Numbered from the stretch's first letter, positions 43,101 through 55,700 are shown. The stretch: 64,000 nt of DNA from Chitinophaga varians (GCF_012641275.1 NZ_JABAIA010000003.1:1054001-1118000), one strand, 5' to 3'. The notes: generated from the sequence alone by a model not told the origin. Made by a program: numbers and translations.

Positions 43101-46100
43101 TCCGCCAGATCGCGCCGGACCCGGACAGCAGCCGTAATCCGGTATTTGATACCATGTTCCTGTATCAGAATATGGAACTGCCGGTCTTCAGTAACAACGA
43201 TTTCACGTTGACACCGTGGTTCTTCGACAACGGTACCTCAAAGTATGACATCTCGATGGAAGTCTTTGAGGACGGCCCCGCCCTGCGGTGTTTTATAGAA
43301 TACTCAGCAAAACTTTTCCGGAAGGAGACGATGGCGGCCTTTGCGGATGGCTTCCTGCAACTTGCACGCAGGGCCGTCAGTAACGGCACAGACAGTATTG
43401 CTGACTGGTCCATGCTCAGCGAGACGGAATTTGAACGGTACGTCCGTAAATACAATGCCACCGGCAGGGAATATGCAGCTGGTAGCGGTATTCACCGGTT
43501 GTTTGAAGAGCAGGTCTGGCGAACGCCTTCAAATATTGCGGTGGAGCATGGAAATACGACCTACTCATTTCATGAATTGAACGAACAGGCGGACCGCGTG
43601 GCTGGCTGGCTGAAAGAACAGGGGGTAGGCCAGGATGCACCGGTGGCGATTTTATTGCCGGCCACACCGGAGCTGCTGGTCAGCATATTAGCCGTGCTGA
43701 AAGCCGGTGGATATTACCTGCCTTTGGAGCCTGGCTGGCCGGCAGAAAGGGTGCGTTATGTGCTGGAAAGCAGCCGTTGCCGTTTGCTCATCTGCGATGA
43801 GAGCAACAAAGACAGGAATGTGTATCCGGGGGTAGCTAATCTGTACATAAAAGAGGTGCCGCCGGCTGCGTCCAAGAAGGTGTTATCAGTTAGTGATCCT
43901 GATCATCTTTCTTATGTATTATATACCTCCGGCACCACCGGCAGGCCCAAGGGCGTTATGATCACCCATCGCTCGCTGATCAATTATACCTGCTGGGCGG
44001 CTGAAAGCTATATCCGCGGTGCACAGGTAACGATGCCGCTTTATACGTCCGTTTCGTTTGACCTGACGCTGACATCGATATTTACACCATTGATCACGGG
44101 CAACAGGATTGTGATTTACGGCGAGGATGGCGATAACCTGTCGCTGGTGAATATGTTGACAGACAATAAGTGCGATGTGATCAAAGCCACGCCATCCCAT
44201 CTTAGGATAATGGCGGCCGGCAAATGGCTGGAGAAACCCGGAAGCCGGGTTAGGCGGATCATCGTAGGAGGCGAGCAACTGGATACCGGCCTGGCCAGGG
44301 AGATATATGAGCAGGCAGGCGGCAACATTGAAATCTATAACGAATATGGCCCTACGGAAGCTACGGTTGGATGTATGATCCACCTGTTTAACCCCGAAGA
44401 GCTAACGCCGCAGGTGCCAATCGGCGTACCTGCTGCCAACAGCCGTATTTACCTGCTGGATAAATACCGGAAACCAGTAGCCTGCGGCGTACATGGAGAA
44501 ATATATATCGCCGGCGGCGGACTGGCCAAAGGGTACCAGGCAGACGAAGCGCTGACGCGGGAGAAATTTGTAGCGGATCCTTTCCACGCAGGAGAACGGA
44601 TGTACAAGACAGGAGATATTGGCCGGAGGTTGCCGGATGGTACCGTGGTTTTCCTCGGAAGGTCGGATGAGCAGGTGAAGCTGAACGGTCATCGTATAGA
44701 ACTGAGGGAGATCGAACAATGTCTTAAACAGCATCCTGATGTGGACGATACGATTGTTACGGTGACTGCCGGCCTGGCCGGCGTAAAACTGCTTTGCGCG
44801 TATATCAGGTGGAAGGCCGGCAGCGTGGGCAGGGAAACGGCCCTGCGTTTTTACCTGGCCGAAAGGCTTCCGTATTACATGCTCCCGTCCTGTATAATAG
44901 AAATAGGAGAAATACCACTGACGGCAAACGGAAAAGCTGACCTGAAGGCGTTGCCTCAGCCGGAAAACATGGCCGCTCCCGAACAGTCCTTACCCACCGA
45001 CGCAGCGGCTGCAGCATTGATAGAGGCATGGGAGGAGGTGCTCGAAACGCCCGTTCGCTCCGTCAGGGACAACTTTTATGCATCAGGTGGCGATTCCATC
45101 AAAGCGGTGCAGATAGCTTCCCGCCTTTTGGGCAGGAATATGTTGCTAAAGGCCAGGGACATACTAACCTACCATACCATAGAGCAGATATGCCCCCACA
45201 TCGGAAGGACGGGTGCGGAAAACAAATATGAGCAGGGTATAATCAGCGGCGAGCGGGAGATGACTCCTGCTGAGGGCTGGTTTTTTGAACAGGCTTTTGA
45301 GAACCCTCACTACTTTAACCAATCAGTACTGTTGCGGCTCAAGAGGCCCGTTAATCATAAACTGCTGGAACAGGCTTTCTCGCATGTGGTACAGCACCAT
45401 GATGGACTGCGCATGAACTATGACCCAGAACGGAAGACCTTATTCTATAATCCTGCGCATTTAGATACCCGGTCCATAGTTGAAAAGTACAGTATCGGAG
45501 ATGTCGGGGGAGACGGTCTCACCACCATATACCGGAAGGTAAAAGGCGCGTTCGATATCACTGGTAGTTTGCTGCTGAAGGGGGCGCTGTTCTCCTTTGA
45601 AGCAGGCGAATCCTTGTTGCTGATAACGGCGCATCACCTGGTGACAGACGGGGTGTCATGGAGAATTATACTCGAAGATTTGTACCACGGCTACACCGCG
45701 CTGGAAAACGGCCGGGAGGTGGTACTGCCGGAAAAGACAGCACCATTGGCAGGGTGGCGGGAGAAGCTCATCCGCCTGTTTCCGGAAAGGGCCCTTTCGC
45801 CGGTAATAGAAAACAGCGGTTTTACCCTGCCACTGGATGTTCATACGCACGACTGGAGGATGATAAACCGCAGGGAGATCGTTGGTGGCCTCGATGCAGC
45901 GCAGACAGGCGTGTTGCTGAAGGATGCCTATCGCTTTTATGAAAGCGATATGCTGGTACTGCTGAGTGCCGCCCTGCTTCAGACTTTACACGAGTGGACA
46001 GGGAAAACTGTTGTGGTAGTGGAATACGAAAGCCATGGCAGGCATCCCGAAATGCCGGATACTTCCCGTACGGTGGGATGGCTCACCGAAATGTATCCCC

Positions 46101-46567
46101 AGGTGCTGGAATTGCCGGCAACCGGTATAGACGGCTTGTTGAAGGCTGTTAAAGACCAGGTGCAAAGCGGCATGTGTTGGGGAACGCGATACAATGCCCA
46201 TGCTAAAAGTGAAATACCGCAGACTGCGGTCCGTTTCAATTACCTTGGCCAGTTTTCAAAGGAGCTGGAGAATGATTTGTTTTCCTTCTGCGGACTTACA
46301 ACCGACAGCGATTCAGATCCCGGTAACAGCATGACGGCCCGGGTAGAGCTGCTGGCGATGATTTTAAACGGTAAGCTGATCATGCAGCTTCATTACAACC
46401 ACCAGGCACATTTCCGGTCCACCATGCAGGCGCTGATGGAACGGATGCAGGAGCACGTCCGCTCAATTGCTGCGCATATCAGTCACAAAAAAGACCTGAC
46501 GGCAACAATGCCGGCGTTTGACACGGCGGGACTGGACGATCAGGAAATAAACGATTTACTCCGTTAG
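40169..46567 (+). CDS. NRPS initiation protein FAAL-ACP-C-A(Asn)-PCP-E
   Basis: A 2132-residue initiating synthetase. About 1-565 are a fatty acyl-AMP ligase (FSSGSTGSPKG near 168; YGLAEASLAVT; GREKDIIFVNGQNFYPADIE). About 575-645 are an acyl carrier with Ser 607 in AGLSSL. About 660-1090 are a condensation domain with HHIIADG at 786. About 1105-1600 are an adenylation domain whose binding-pocket residues read DLTKIGEVGK, one change from the known Asn code DLTKLGEVGK. About 1610-1680 are a PCP with Ser 1643 (GGDS). About 1690-2110 are an epimerization domain (HHLVTDGVSW at 1822). It would start the peptide as fatty acyl-D-Asn. A C-terminal helix (DDQEINDLL) may dock to the next synthetase, which starts 19 bp later. 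Confidence 0.93.
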   Translation: MKPETLTSLLDLRKSGLKGITFIEPTGKDEFLSYGDLYDAALKVLGLLQRRGISPGDELVLPLQENRVFLIVFWACMLGGIIPVPLSPGAKDDHRHKLFNVWEILNNPYMMVSQPDLQKLRVYAREQGMENSWLAMCDNAIDTADLNGCQGVGVVKEVSPSDIAFIQFSSGSTGSPKGVVLTHGNLICNIDAIAQASAYTEDDATFSWMPLTHDMGLIGFHLSPMFSGMDQYIMPTQSFVRRPAGWLEKANEYKATVLCSPNFGYRYFLKHVHDQHTGKWDLSGVRIIYNGAEPVSERLCAEFLDKCAAYGVRRSAMCPVYGLAEASLAVTISGMADQVVSLCVDRRQLNDGDQVALIAPGDSAVTLVNVGKPVKNCSLRITDRQDMPVPAGTVGHIHIKGDNVTCGYYNNQEATACAITADGWLRTGDLGFMLDGCLYITGREKDIIFVNGQNFYPADIEQIAEDVEGIELNKIAVAGHFNSSTQREECIAFVFHRGDISDFISIAQALKTLVGAKAGIELDRVVPVKDIPRTTSGKLQRFRLLELYREGAFADVMETLEQAASPGEVNRFSVDGYERKLLDICEKIFGEKWNDVHRNFFEAGLSSLKVAELSLLAAKAFNTALPADFIYTKQTVRELAAAIRQNGENGYQPIPAGIERPYCPLSSSQRRMYYFWQLNKSTVTYNLPAAFRIRGSVQHEKLEQGIKDLIARHDMLRAVFSMDPVPSFIVKKTTHFTLEKIVCAPDQVSEALRELVQPFDLGQGPLFRAKLLHTDAEECYLFLDFHHIIADGVSISLFVKTLMEYYNGEGGTPSSLRYSDFVQWEEDNRLSGKLREHAGYWQQQLQGDLPVLSLPADFQRPPVLSTEGGKIAFEAGKELTEQLRALARRMDCSLHVLLFSVYTVFLSKITGQDELVIGIPVSGRRHPDLLEIQGMFVNNLAVRCHVSGEDTFVRFLEKQQQHVAEALHHQDYPFDDLVRQIAPDPDSSRNPVFDTMFLYQNMELPVFSNNDFTLTPWFFDNGTSKYDISMEVFEDGPALRCFIEYSAKLFRKETMAAFADGFLQLARRAVSNGTDSIADWSMLSETEFERYVRKYNATGREYAAGSGIHRLFEEQVWRTPSNIAVEHGNTTYSFHELNEQADRVAGWLKEQGVGQDAPVAILLPATPELLVSILAVLKAGGYYLPLEPGWPAERVRYVLESSRCRLLICDESNKDRNVYPGVANLYIKEVPPAASKKVLSVSDPDHLSYVLYTSGTTGRPKGVMITHRSLINYTCWAAESYIRGAQVTMPLYTSVSFDLTLTSIFTPLITGNRIVIYGEDGDNLSLVNMLTDNKCDVIKATPSHLRIMAAGKWLEKPGSRVRRIIVGGEQLDTGLAREIYEQAGGNIEIYNEYGPTEATVGCMIHLFNPEELTPQVPIGVPAANSRIYLLDKYRKPVACGVHGEIYIAGGGLAKGYQADEALTREKFVADPFHAGERMYKTGDIGRRLPDGTVVFLGRSDEQVKLNGHRIELREIEQCLKQHPDVDDTIVTVTAGLAGVKLLCAYIRWKAGSVGRETALRFYLAERLPYYMLPSCIIEIGEIPLTANGKADLKALPQPENMAAPEQSLPTDAAAAALIEAWEEVLETPVRSVRDNFYASGGDSIKAVQIASRLLGRNMLLKARDILTYHTIEQICPHIGRTGAENKYEQGIISGEREMTPAEGWFFEQAFENPHYFNQSVLLRLKRPVNHKLLEQAFSHVVQHHDGLRMNYDPERKTLFYNPAHLDTRSIVEKYSIGDVGGDGLTTIYRKVKGAFDITGSLLLKGALFSFEAGESLLLITAHHLVTDGVSWRIILEDLYHGYTALENGREVVLPEKTAPLAGWREKLIRLFPERALSPVIENSGFTLPLDVHTHDWRMINRREIVGGLDAAQTGVLLKDAYRFYESDMLVLLSAALLQTLHEWTGKTVVVVEYESHGRHPEMPDTSRTVGWLTEMYPQVLELPATGIDGLLKAVKDQVQSGMCWGTRYNAHAKSEIPQTAVRFNYLGQFSKELENDLFSFCGLTTDSDSDPGNSMTARVELLAMILNGKLIMQLHYNHQAHFRSTMQALMERMQEHVRSIAAHISHKKDLTATMPAFDTAGLDDQEINDLLR

Positions 46568-46586
46568 TTATATTAAACCGCATATC

Positions 46587-49500
46587 ATGATTGAAAAGAT
46601 AGAAAGAACAAATGTAGAGGGCATTTTCGAGCTCAGCATGGTTCAAAAGGGAATGTTATATCACTACCTGAAAGAAGATGACCAGGGGTTGTATAACGTT
46701 CAATTGTCTTTTGATATCCGGGGGCAGTTGGAGCTAAACCTGTTACAGCAGGCGTTTGATGAAGTACAGGCCGCCAACCAGGTACTGAGATCGGTTTTCC
46801 GCTGGTCTGAAGTTAGCAAGCCTGTCCAGATCATCCTTCATAGCCATCATCTGCCGATTGCATTCGTCGATTTTTCACAGCAGAAAGAAAGCCGCGCTCA
46901 GGCCAGTGCAGGGCAGTTCCTGCAGGAAGACCTGCACAAACGACTGGACCTGGCCCGGCAGCCGCTCCGGCTGACCGTACTCAGGGTGGCGGAACAACAA
47001 TTTGTTTTGGTGATTACACATCATCATATATTGTATGATGGCTGGAGTACAGCTATTTTGCTGAAAGAACTCTTCCGGTATTACAATGATCTGGCCGGAG
47101 GTCGTCATATAGTCCATGTCGAAAAGCCTGCCTATGGCGACGTGTACCGCGCATTGGCACAAAGAGTTTTACAAGGGGCCGGCGACACATATTGGAAAAA
47201 CCACCTGTCGGGGTATCCCGTGACAGCCTGTTTCCCGAAAACGCCTGTGGGAGATGTTGTGGCCAACAGGCTTCAGAAGCGCTCCTTTCACATCGCCGGC
47301 CTGGATGTGAAGGCATTTTCAGCACTGTATGGCGTTACAGGGGCAGCTATTATCTATGCTGCCTATGGCGTACTGCTCCGGCATTGGTTCCATGCGGAAG
47401 ATATTGTTTTTGGCACTGCTGTTTCGACCAGGGATGAAACCATCAGGGGGCTTGAAATGGTGATGGGTAATTTTATCAATACCGTTCCGCTTCGGATGGC
47501 GCCCGCCGCAGATGAAACTTTTGCGCAGCTGACGATACGGGTCAACAAAGCATTGCTTGAGCGGAGCGACTACTGTAATACATCTTATGCGGAGATCAAG
47601 AAGCTGCTGGATCTGAAACCTTCAGAAGACCTGTTCGACACTGTGATAGCCGTGGAGAATTACCCGGTCACCGGGGCAACGACGGCACATGCCGGATGGG
47701 ACGTCCGGTTAAGGGCTGTATATGAGCATACCGGTATCCCGCTGGTCGTCACGGTATTTTTTAACGAAGCGCTGGAGCTGGAGTGTACTTATGACGCGGA
47801 ACTTGTGAATGAGGCTTTTATCGGGTACCTGGAAACGTATTTCGGCCGCGTGCTCCGGCAAGGCTTACACCATCCCGGACAGGCAGTATGCTTTTCAGAT
47901 CTTATTTCGGCAGCTGAAAGAAAATACCTGACGCAGGAACTGAACGACACCGCCGTTTCTTACCCGCAGCGGGACACCATTATCTCGCTGTTTGAACAAC
48001 AGGTGAAGCGGACGCCGGGCAATACAGCCCTGCGATGTGGCAACCTGTCACTTACCTATATGGAGCTTCAATCTGCAATCCATAAAACAGCAGCTTTTCT
48101 AAAAAGCAATGCCGGCATTAACGCCGGCGATCTGGTAGGTGTGATGCTGCCGCGGGAAATACAATTGTTACCCGTCATCTTTGGGATTCTTAAAGCCGGT
48201 GCCGTATATGTTCCGATTGATCCTGACTTTCCTGCAGAACGTGTGAATGCCGTCGCCGGAGATGCTGGCCTGAAAGCCATGATTACACGTGCCGGACACG
48301 TGAAGGCCTCGTTGCCGGCTGCCATTGCGCTGATAGACCCGGATGAAGCCGCGGCCTGGTCAGACGATAGTCCGGTTAATTTTCCGGCTGTCGATGGGAA
48401 TGATCTCGCCTATGTGATCTATACTTCCGGCTCCACCGGGAAACCGAAGGGAGTAATGGTGGAGCATCGTTCGGTGGTTAACAGAATCACCTGGATGCAG
48501 CAGCAATACCCGCTTACCGAAGATGATGTGCTGTTGCAGAAAACGCCGCTGGTGTTTGATGTGTCCATATGGGAATTGTACTGGTGGTCTTTCACCGGCG
48601 CGTCGTTATACCTTCCGGAGCCCGGCGCGGAAAAAGACCCTGCAGAGATCATCAGGGCCATACAGGAACATGGCGTTACAACCATCCATTTTGTACCGTC
48701 GATGCTCAATGCATTTCTCGCCACCATGAACGATGGGTTTAACTTCGCAGCGATAAAGCGGTTGCGGCAGGTATTTACAAGCGGCGAAGCGCTCATGCCT
48801 GCGCAGGTACAATTGTTTGCTGATACGCTTCACAAATATTGCGGCAGCCGTTTGATTAACTTATATGGGCCAACAGAAGCCACAGTAGACGTATCATTTT
48901 ATGAGTGCAGCTTTGAGCATGAATATCATGTGGTGCCCATCGGCAAACCTATCAACAATGTCAGGTTATATATCCTTGGAAAAGACCAGTCGCTTTTACC
49001 GGCAGGCGCGGTAGGGGAGCTGTGTATCGCCGGCGTGGGGCTGGCAAGAGGCTACCTGGGCCGCGAGGCGCTTACCGCTGAGAAGTTTACACAATGCCCT
49101 GCACTGCCGGGAGAGAGGATCTACAGGACCGGGGACCTCGCCAGATGGCTTCCGGATGGCAATATAGCTTTCCTGGGCCGGCAGGATGAACAGGTAAAGA
49201 TAAGAGGTGTCAGAATAGAACCGGGAGAAGTGGCATCTCACCTGCTGGCACATACGCATATTACGGAAGCCGCCGTGGTTGCCAGAGAACGGAACGGTGA
49301 AAAATACCTCGTTGCCTATTATGTATCGGATAGCCCGCTGGAAAGGAAGGACCTGCGGGATTGGCTTTCCCGGGGCCTGCCGGAATATATGGTCCCTGCA
49401 TGGTATGTACATTTGCGGGCGATGCCACTGACAGTGAGCGGAAAGCTGGACCGGAACATGTTGCCAGAACCGACGGCACTGACTGACTTCAGTGAAGAAG

Positions 49501-49735
49501 GAGACGCGCCCGCCAACGAGACGGAACAAAAGCTGGCGCAGCTATGGCAGGAAGTGCTGGGACATGCATATGTCAATACCGATAGCAGCTTTTTTGATAC
49601 GGGAGGCGATTCTTTGCAGGCTTTACGATTGATCAACCGCATCGGAAAACAGTTTGATGTGGAACTTCCACTTAAAACCCTTTTCGATAATCCCACTATC
49701 AAAAGCCTCGCTGCCTGTTTGCGCGCCAGGACAGA
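46587..49735 (+). other. NRPS module 2: C-A(Ser)-PCP
   Basis: The C domain (about residues 10-440) has HHILYDG from H146 and follows an E domain, so it should accept a D-configured upstream residue (DCL type). The A domain has VIYTSGSTGKPKG near 48415, FDVSIW and the Ser code DVWHFSLVDK. The PCP has Ser 1009. There is no E domain, so L-Ser is predicted; it would become the N-terminus after removal of acyl-D-Asn. Confidence 0.85.
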
Positions 49736-52700
49736 ACAACACGCCGGAAGACGTGGCCGGTTGTTTAAAACAGAGAAACGGCAGTATTATCCCCTGAGCT
49801 CGGTACAGAAACGGCTGTATTTTTTATATCAGTTCGATAAATCTTCACTCGCTTATAATGCGCCGCTGGCCCTCAGGATTACAGGGCCGGTAGATAAGTC
49901 CCGCATGACCGAAGCGCTGCAGGAGCTTGTTCGCAGAAATGAAAACCTGAGAACGTTATTTGTAACGGTCAACGGCGAGCCATACCAGAAAATACTGGAC
50001 AGCGTTACGGTTATGATGGAAGAGTATCGTTCAGATGGCAATACCAGCGCATTGTTGCAACAATTCATCAGACCTTTTGATGTGGGTATAGCCCCGCTGA
50101 TGAGAGCGGGATGGATCGAATGTGAGGAGGAAGAGCATATTTTGTTGCTGGACCTGCATCACATTATCACAGACGGCGTATCCCAGGGATTGCTCGTAAG
50201 GGAGTTGATGGCTTTATATCAGGGGACGTCGGTAGCGGCGCCTGTTTTTCAATACCGGGATTATGCAGCCTGGCAAAACAGCGCTGGTTACCAGGCAGTA
50301 GTGTCGGGCTCGCGCGAGTTCTGGATAAATGAATTTGCTGAAGAGCCCCCCGTCCTCGGTTTGCCGTTGGACTTTAAGCGGCCGCTCATACGCAGTTATG
50401 AGGGCGCTAACGTTCATTTTTCGTTGAGCAGCAGGGAAACCGCAATGCTGAAAGCGTTGGGGGATGCGGAGGGCGCCACCATGTTCATGGTGGTCCTGTC
50501 GTTGTTCAGCATCCTGCTGGGCAAACTGGCCGCGGAGGAAGACGTGGTGATCGGTACGCCTGCTTCCGGGCGCGATCATGCGGATCTCGAAGCTGTAATG
50601 GGAATGTTTGTCAATACAGTCGTTATACGCACACGGCCGCAGGGAGAGATACCGTTCCGTAGTTTTTTAAGGGAAATTAGGTCACGTACGCTGGCAGTCT
50701 TCGACAGGCAGGCATACCCTTATGAACTACTGATAGACGATTTGAAGGTATCGCGTGATACCAGCCGTAACCCGTTGTTCGACGTGTGGTTTGTATATCA
50801 GAATTTTGAAACTGCTGTACCGGAGGTGCCGGGGCTTACCATAACCCCCTGTGAAATCGGGGCTCCCATCTCGCAGTTCGATATTTCGCTAACGGCGGGA
50901 GAAAGAGAAGGACGGCTGCACCTGAACTTCGAATATTCCACGGAATTGTTCAGCGCAGAAACGATAGATCGTTTCTGCGGCTATTTCCGGGCAATTGTTA
51001 CCGCTATTACCGGTAATGCAGGCTGCCGGCTTCGTGATATCGGGCTGGTAGGCCCGGCGGAGAGACGGCTGCTGCTGCATACGTTCAACGAAACAGAGAC
51101 TCCATTCGAAAGGCAAAAGACCTTTTTTACGCTCTTTCAGGAGCAGGCGCAAGGTACGCCGGAATATCCGGCAGTGGTGTATAACGGAGCACAGTTAACT
51201 TACAGCGCGTTGCTGAAACGGGCAACGGACCTGTCAGCTTACCTGGCGGCAAAAGGCATCGGGCGGGGAAGTCGGGTGGCGCTGTACATGTCCAGAGGTA
51301 TCGACATGCTTACCGCCATATTGGGCACATTCGGAGCAGGCGCGGCCTATGTGCCGGTAGAAATGGAATATCCCCCGCATCGCGTGATGGAAATACTAGC
51401 CGATAGCGAACCGGGTATTGTGCTGGTGGATGATCAGACGCTGTCTGCCGCAGAAGCAATAAAAAGCAAAGTACCTGCCGTCGGCGAAATATTGTCTGTC
51501 AGCCATATGGAACAATGGAGCGCCGACGAAGACGCAGTGCCGGAGGTAGCTGGACCGGACGATATTGCTTACATCATCTATACGTCCGGTACCACCGGGA
51601 AACCCAAAGGGGCCATGGTGCACCAGCAGGGGATGCTCAACCATCTGTATGCGATGATAGAGGCGATGGGCCCCGGCAACGGGGATGTGATCGCACAGAC
51701 CGCCTCCTGCAGCTTTGATATCTCCGTATGGCAGTTTTTATGTGCGCTGCTCGTTGGAGGACAAACATGCATCATCGATAAAGATACACAGCTCGACGCC
51801 GGCAGCCTGCTCAGAGAAATGCAGGAAAGCAAGGTGACGATTGCTGAAATGGTGCCTTCGCTGCTGCGCGCTTTTGTGGACGAGGCGATGAATAACGCAG
51901 GGAAAAACCACCTGCCATGCCTGCGGTGGATGATACCTACGGCAGAGCAGATCAGTACTGCACTGGTGAACAAATGGTACGATTGTTATCCCGGCGTTCC
52001 GCTGATAAATGCCTACGGGCCCGCCGAAGCGTCGGATGATGTAACACTCTATTTCATCGGGAAAGATGTAGCGGAAGGAGAGATCATCCCTATCGGAAAG
52101 CCGGTAAGAAATACACGCATATACATTACGGACCAATATATGAACTTGTGCCCCCTGGGAGTGCGCGGCGAAATCTGTATTGCGGGGATTTCTGTTGGTA
52201 AAGGATACTGGAAAGACCAGGAGAAGACCCTCCGTGCTTTTGTGCCCAATCCTTTTTCGGAAGATGGCGAAGAAGATTATCGTTATCTGTACCGGACGGG
52301 CGATACAGGCTACTATCGGCCTGATGGCAATATCGTATTCACCGGCCGGCGCGACGATCAGGTGAAGGTCCGCGGCCACCGCATCGAATGCCGTGAGATA
52401 GAAAGCCATCTGCTGCAATGGCCGGGTATCAGAGAAGTGACCGTGCTGCCCCGCGAAAAAAACGGCGCCCAATACCTGGTGGCGTATTATATAGCTGATA
52501 CAGCATTGGAAGACGCTGTATTGCGAGGCTTCCTGTCCGGCAGATTACCGGATTATATGGTACCCTCTTTTTATGTGTGGCTGAAGAGAATGCCCCTGAC
52601 GGTGAATGGGAAGCTGGACAAAAAAGCACTTCCCGCGCCGGAACATAAACAGGCGCCGGTTGACAACGGGCAGGTGCTGACAGTGGAAGAAAAGCTGCTG

Positions 52701-55700
52701 GTAGAGGTATGGTCTAAGGTACTGGCCGCGGATGGCATCAGCGTGACTGACAATTTTTTTGCGGTGGGCGGAGACTCCATCAGGTCTACCCAGATCGTGT
52801 CTGCACTACGCAGTGCAGGATATGAATTATCTGTGAAAGATATATTTATTCATCAAACTATCCGGGAGCTGGCGGTACGACTGAAGAGGACCGGAAAACA
52901 GGCAGACCAGTCGGCGGTAGTAGGCAGGGCCGCTCTGACGCCTATACAGCGGTTGTTTTTTGAAACGCCTTTTGCCCGTCGGCACCACTATAACCAGTCG
53001 GTGATGCTGTTGTTTCCTGACGGCCTTGGGGCCGACCGTGCACGGCAAATGCTGGCCATGCTACAGGAGCATCATGATGCGCTGCGGATGGTCTTCGCGG
53101 AAGAAGCGGAAGGTGTGTTCATGCATAATCAGGGCCCGGAGCTGGCAGTGTCGCTGGAGGAATATGACCTGCGCGGCGAGCCGGAAGCGGAAGCCTCGCT
53201 GCTGGCGCGCTGCGATGAAATGCAGGCAGGTATTGATCTGGCCGCAGGCCCGCTGCTGCGTGGCGGACTGTTTCACCTGGCGGAAGGCAGCCGGTTGCTG
53301 CTGGTGGTCCATCACCTGGTGGTGGATGGTGTCAGCTGGCGTATCCTGCTGGAAGATATGCATACCCTGTATGGCCAGCAGCAGCAGAACGAACCGCTGC
53401 AGCTGCCGGGGAAAACGGATGCCTTCCTGTTGTGGCCGTCACGGTTGTCGGAATATAGTGAGGGCAAGGCGTTTGCGAAGGGCTGCCGGTACTGGAATAC
53501 TTTCGATGCAGGCGCCTATCCGGTGTTGAACCGCGATTACCCTGAAGGCACGAACAAAACAGGCGGGCAGCAGGTAGAAAGATTCCGTCTAAGCAGGCAG
53601 TTGACGGGCCGGCTGCTGGGCGAAGCACACCGGAGCTTCGGCACCCGCATCAACGATCTGTTGCTGGCAGGTCTGCTGCTGGGCATGCACCGTTGTTACC
53701 AACAGCCGGGCATCCTGCTGGACCTGGAAAGCCATGGCCGCGAAGAGCTTTTGGGAGCGGATATCAGCCGTACGGTAGGTTGGTTTACCAGCATTTACCC
53801 TGTATGGTTGTCTGGAGATGTAAACAACCTTACGCGCCTGGTCCGCGAGGTGAAAGAAACGCTGCGCCGGGTGCCCAATAACGGTATCGACTATATGATC
53901 CGGCAATATGTATGCAACAGCGTAGAGCACACTCGTAGACGTTCCCGTGTGATCTTCAACTACCTTGGCCAGTTTGATACAGCAGTGTCGGGAGAATATT
54001 TTACGGCGGTAAGCGGCGCCGGTGGCCGTGAGATCTGGGAGGGGGAAACAGCGGAATACGACTGGGAGGTGTCCGGCATGGTGCTGGGCGGGGAGCTGGA
54101 GATGACGCTCACGTACAGCCCCCGGCAATATGCCGCGGACAGGGTGCGGATTTTTATGCAGTCGTATCGGGACGCGCTGGAAGAGATCACGGAAGCATGT
54201 TGTCGTCACGGGAAGGTAGAACTGAGTCCTTCAGACCTGGTTTACAAATCGCTGACGTTGTCGCAGGTGGATGCGTTACAATCGGAACATGCGCTGGAAA
54301 ATATCTACCCGTTGTCTCCGATGCAGGAGGGTATGCTGTTCCATGCGTTATACGACAGAGAAGGCGACCAGTATTTTGAGCAACTGAGCTGCCGTTTGCA
54401 GGGCCGCCTGGACATCGCGGCGATAGAACATGCGATGAACGGCATCATTGCGCGTTATGCGATACTGCGTACACAGTTTGTACATGAGGGTTATGAACGT
54501 CCGTTACAGATTGTATACCGCGGGAGGAGAATGAAAGTGTCCTATGAAGATATGCGTGAAGCCTGTGTGCAGGAAGGAACGGCGGCAGTCGTTGACCGTA
54601 TTCGTCAGCAGGACCGGAGCCGTAAGTTCGACCTGGGCCGTGATGTGCTGATGCGGGTGACCGTCCTGCGTTTGGCAGCATCTGCATATGAGTTGATATG
54701 GAGTTATCACCATGTGCTGATGGATGGCTGGTGCATGGGTATTATTATGCGCGATTTTAAAGCGCTGTATCAGCAATACAGCCGTGGCAGCGAGGTATTG
54801 CTGCCGGCGGTACGTCCCTACGGAGATTACATCAGCTGGCTGGAAGAGCGAGACGCCGCCTTGTCGGCGCAATACTGGAAAGAATACCTGTCTGGTTTTG
54901 AAAACATGACAGGTATAATCCCCGAACACGGCAAAGCAGAGGGGGGTGGTTATGAACTGGCAAAAGAGGCGATGTTATTGGGAGAAGAAAGGACCGGCCA
55001 ATTGCATCGGTTAGCCGTAGATAATGGCGTAACGGTAAACACCGTTTTACAGGTAGCATGGGGAATACTGTTGAGTAAATACAACCAGGCAGACGATGTG
55101 GTCTTCGGCGCGGTGGTGTCCGGCCGCCCTGCGGAGCTGGCCGATGTGGAGTCGATGGTGGGACTCTTTATCAATACGGTGCCGGTACGCATCAGCTACG
55201 GGCCGGAAGAAAAGATCTCATCATTGCTGCGCCGGGTGCAGGAAGCGGCACTAGCGGCCGAGCCGCATCATTATCATCCGTTGTCGGAAATACAGGCCGG
55301 CAGCACGCCCGGCAGGTCGCTGCTGGACCATATCATGGTATTTGAAAACTATCCGCTGGCAGATACGATCATGGGGCCAGGGCAGGAAGAGCTGGATTTT
55401 CGTATATCCGACTTAGTGGTACATGAGCAGACTAATTACAATCTGTCTGTCGTTGTAGCTTCGAATGAAAAGACAAGCGTTACACTGCATTATAATGCCC
55501 ATGCGTTTGATAAAGGGTTCATGAAGCGTGTAGTGGGACACTTTCAATTGATAATAACACAGCTCCTCAATAACAGCGCGGTGCCGGTATCTGCCATAGA
55601 GATATTGACCGCTGAGGAGACATACCGGATTTTGCACGAGTTTAACCGGCCGGTGACAGTATATCCGCAGGAGATGTCTCTTGTTGATATGTTTGAAAAG

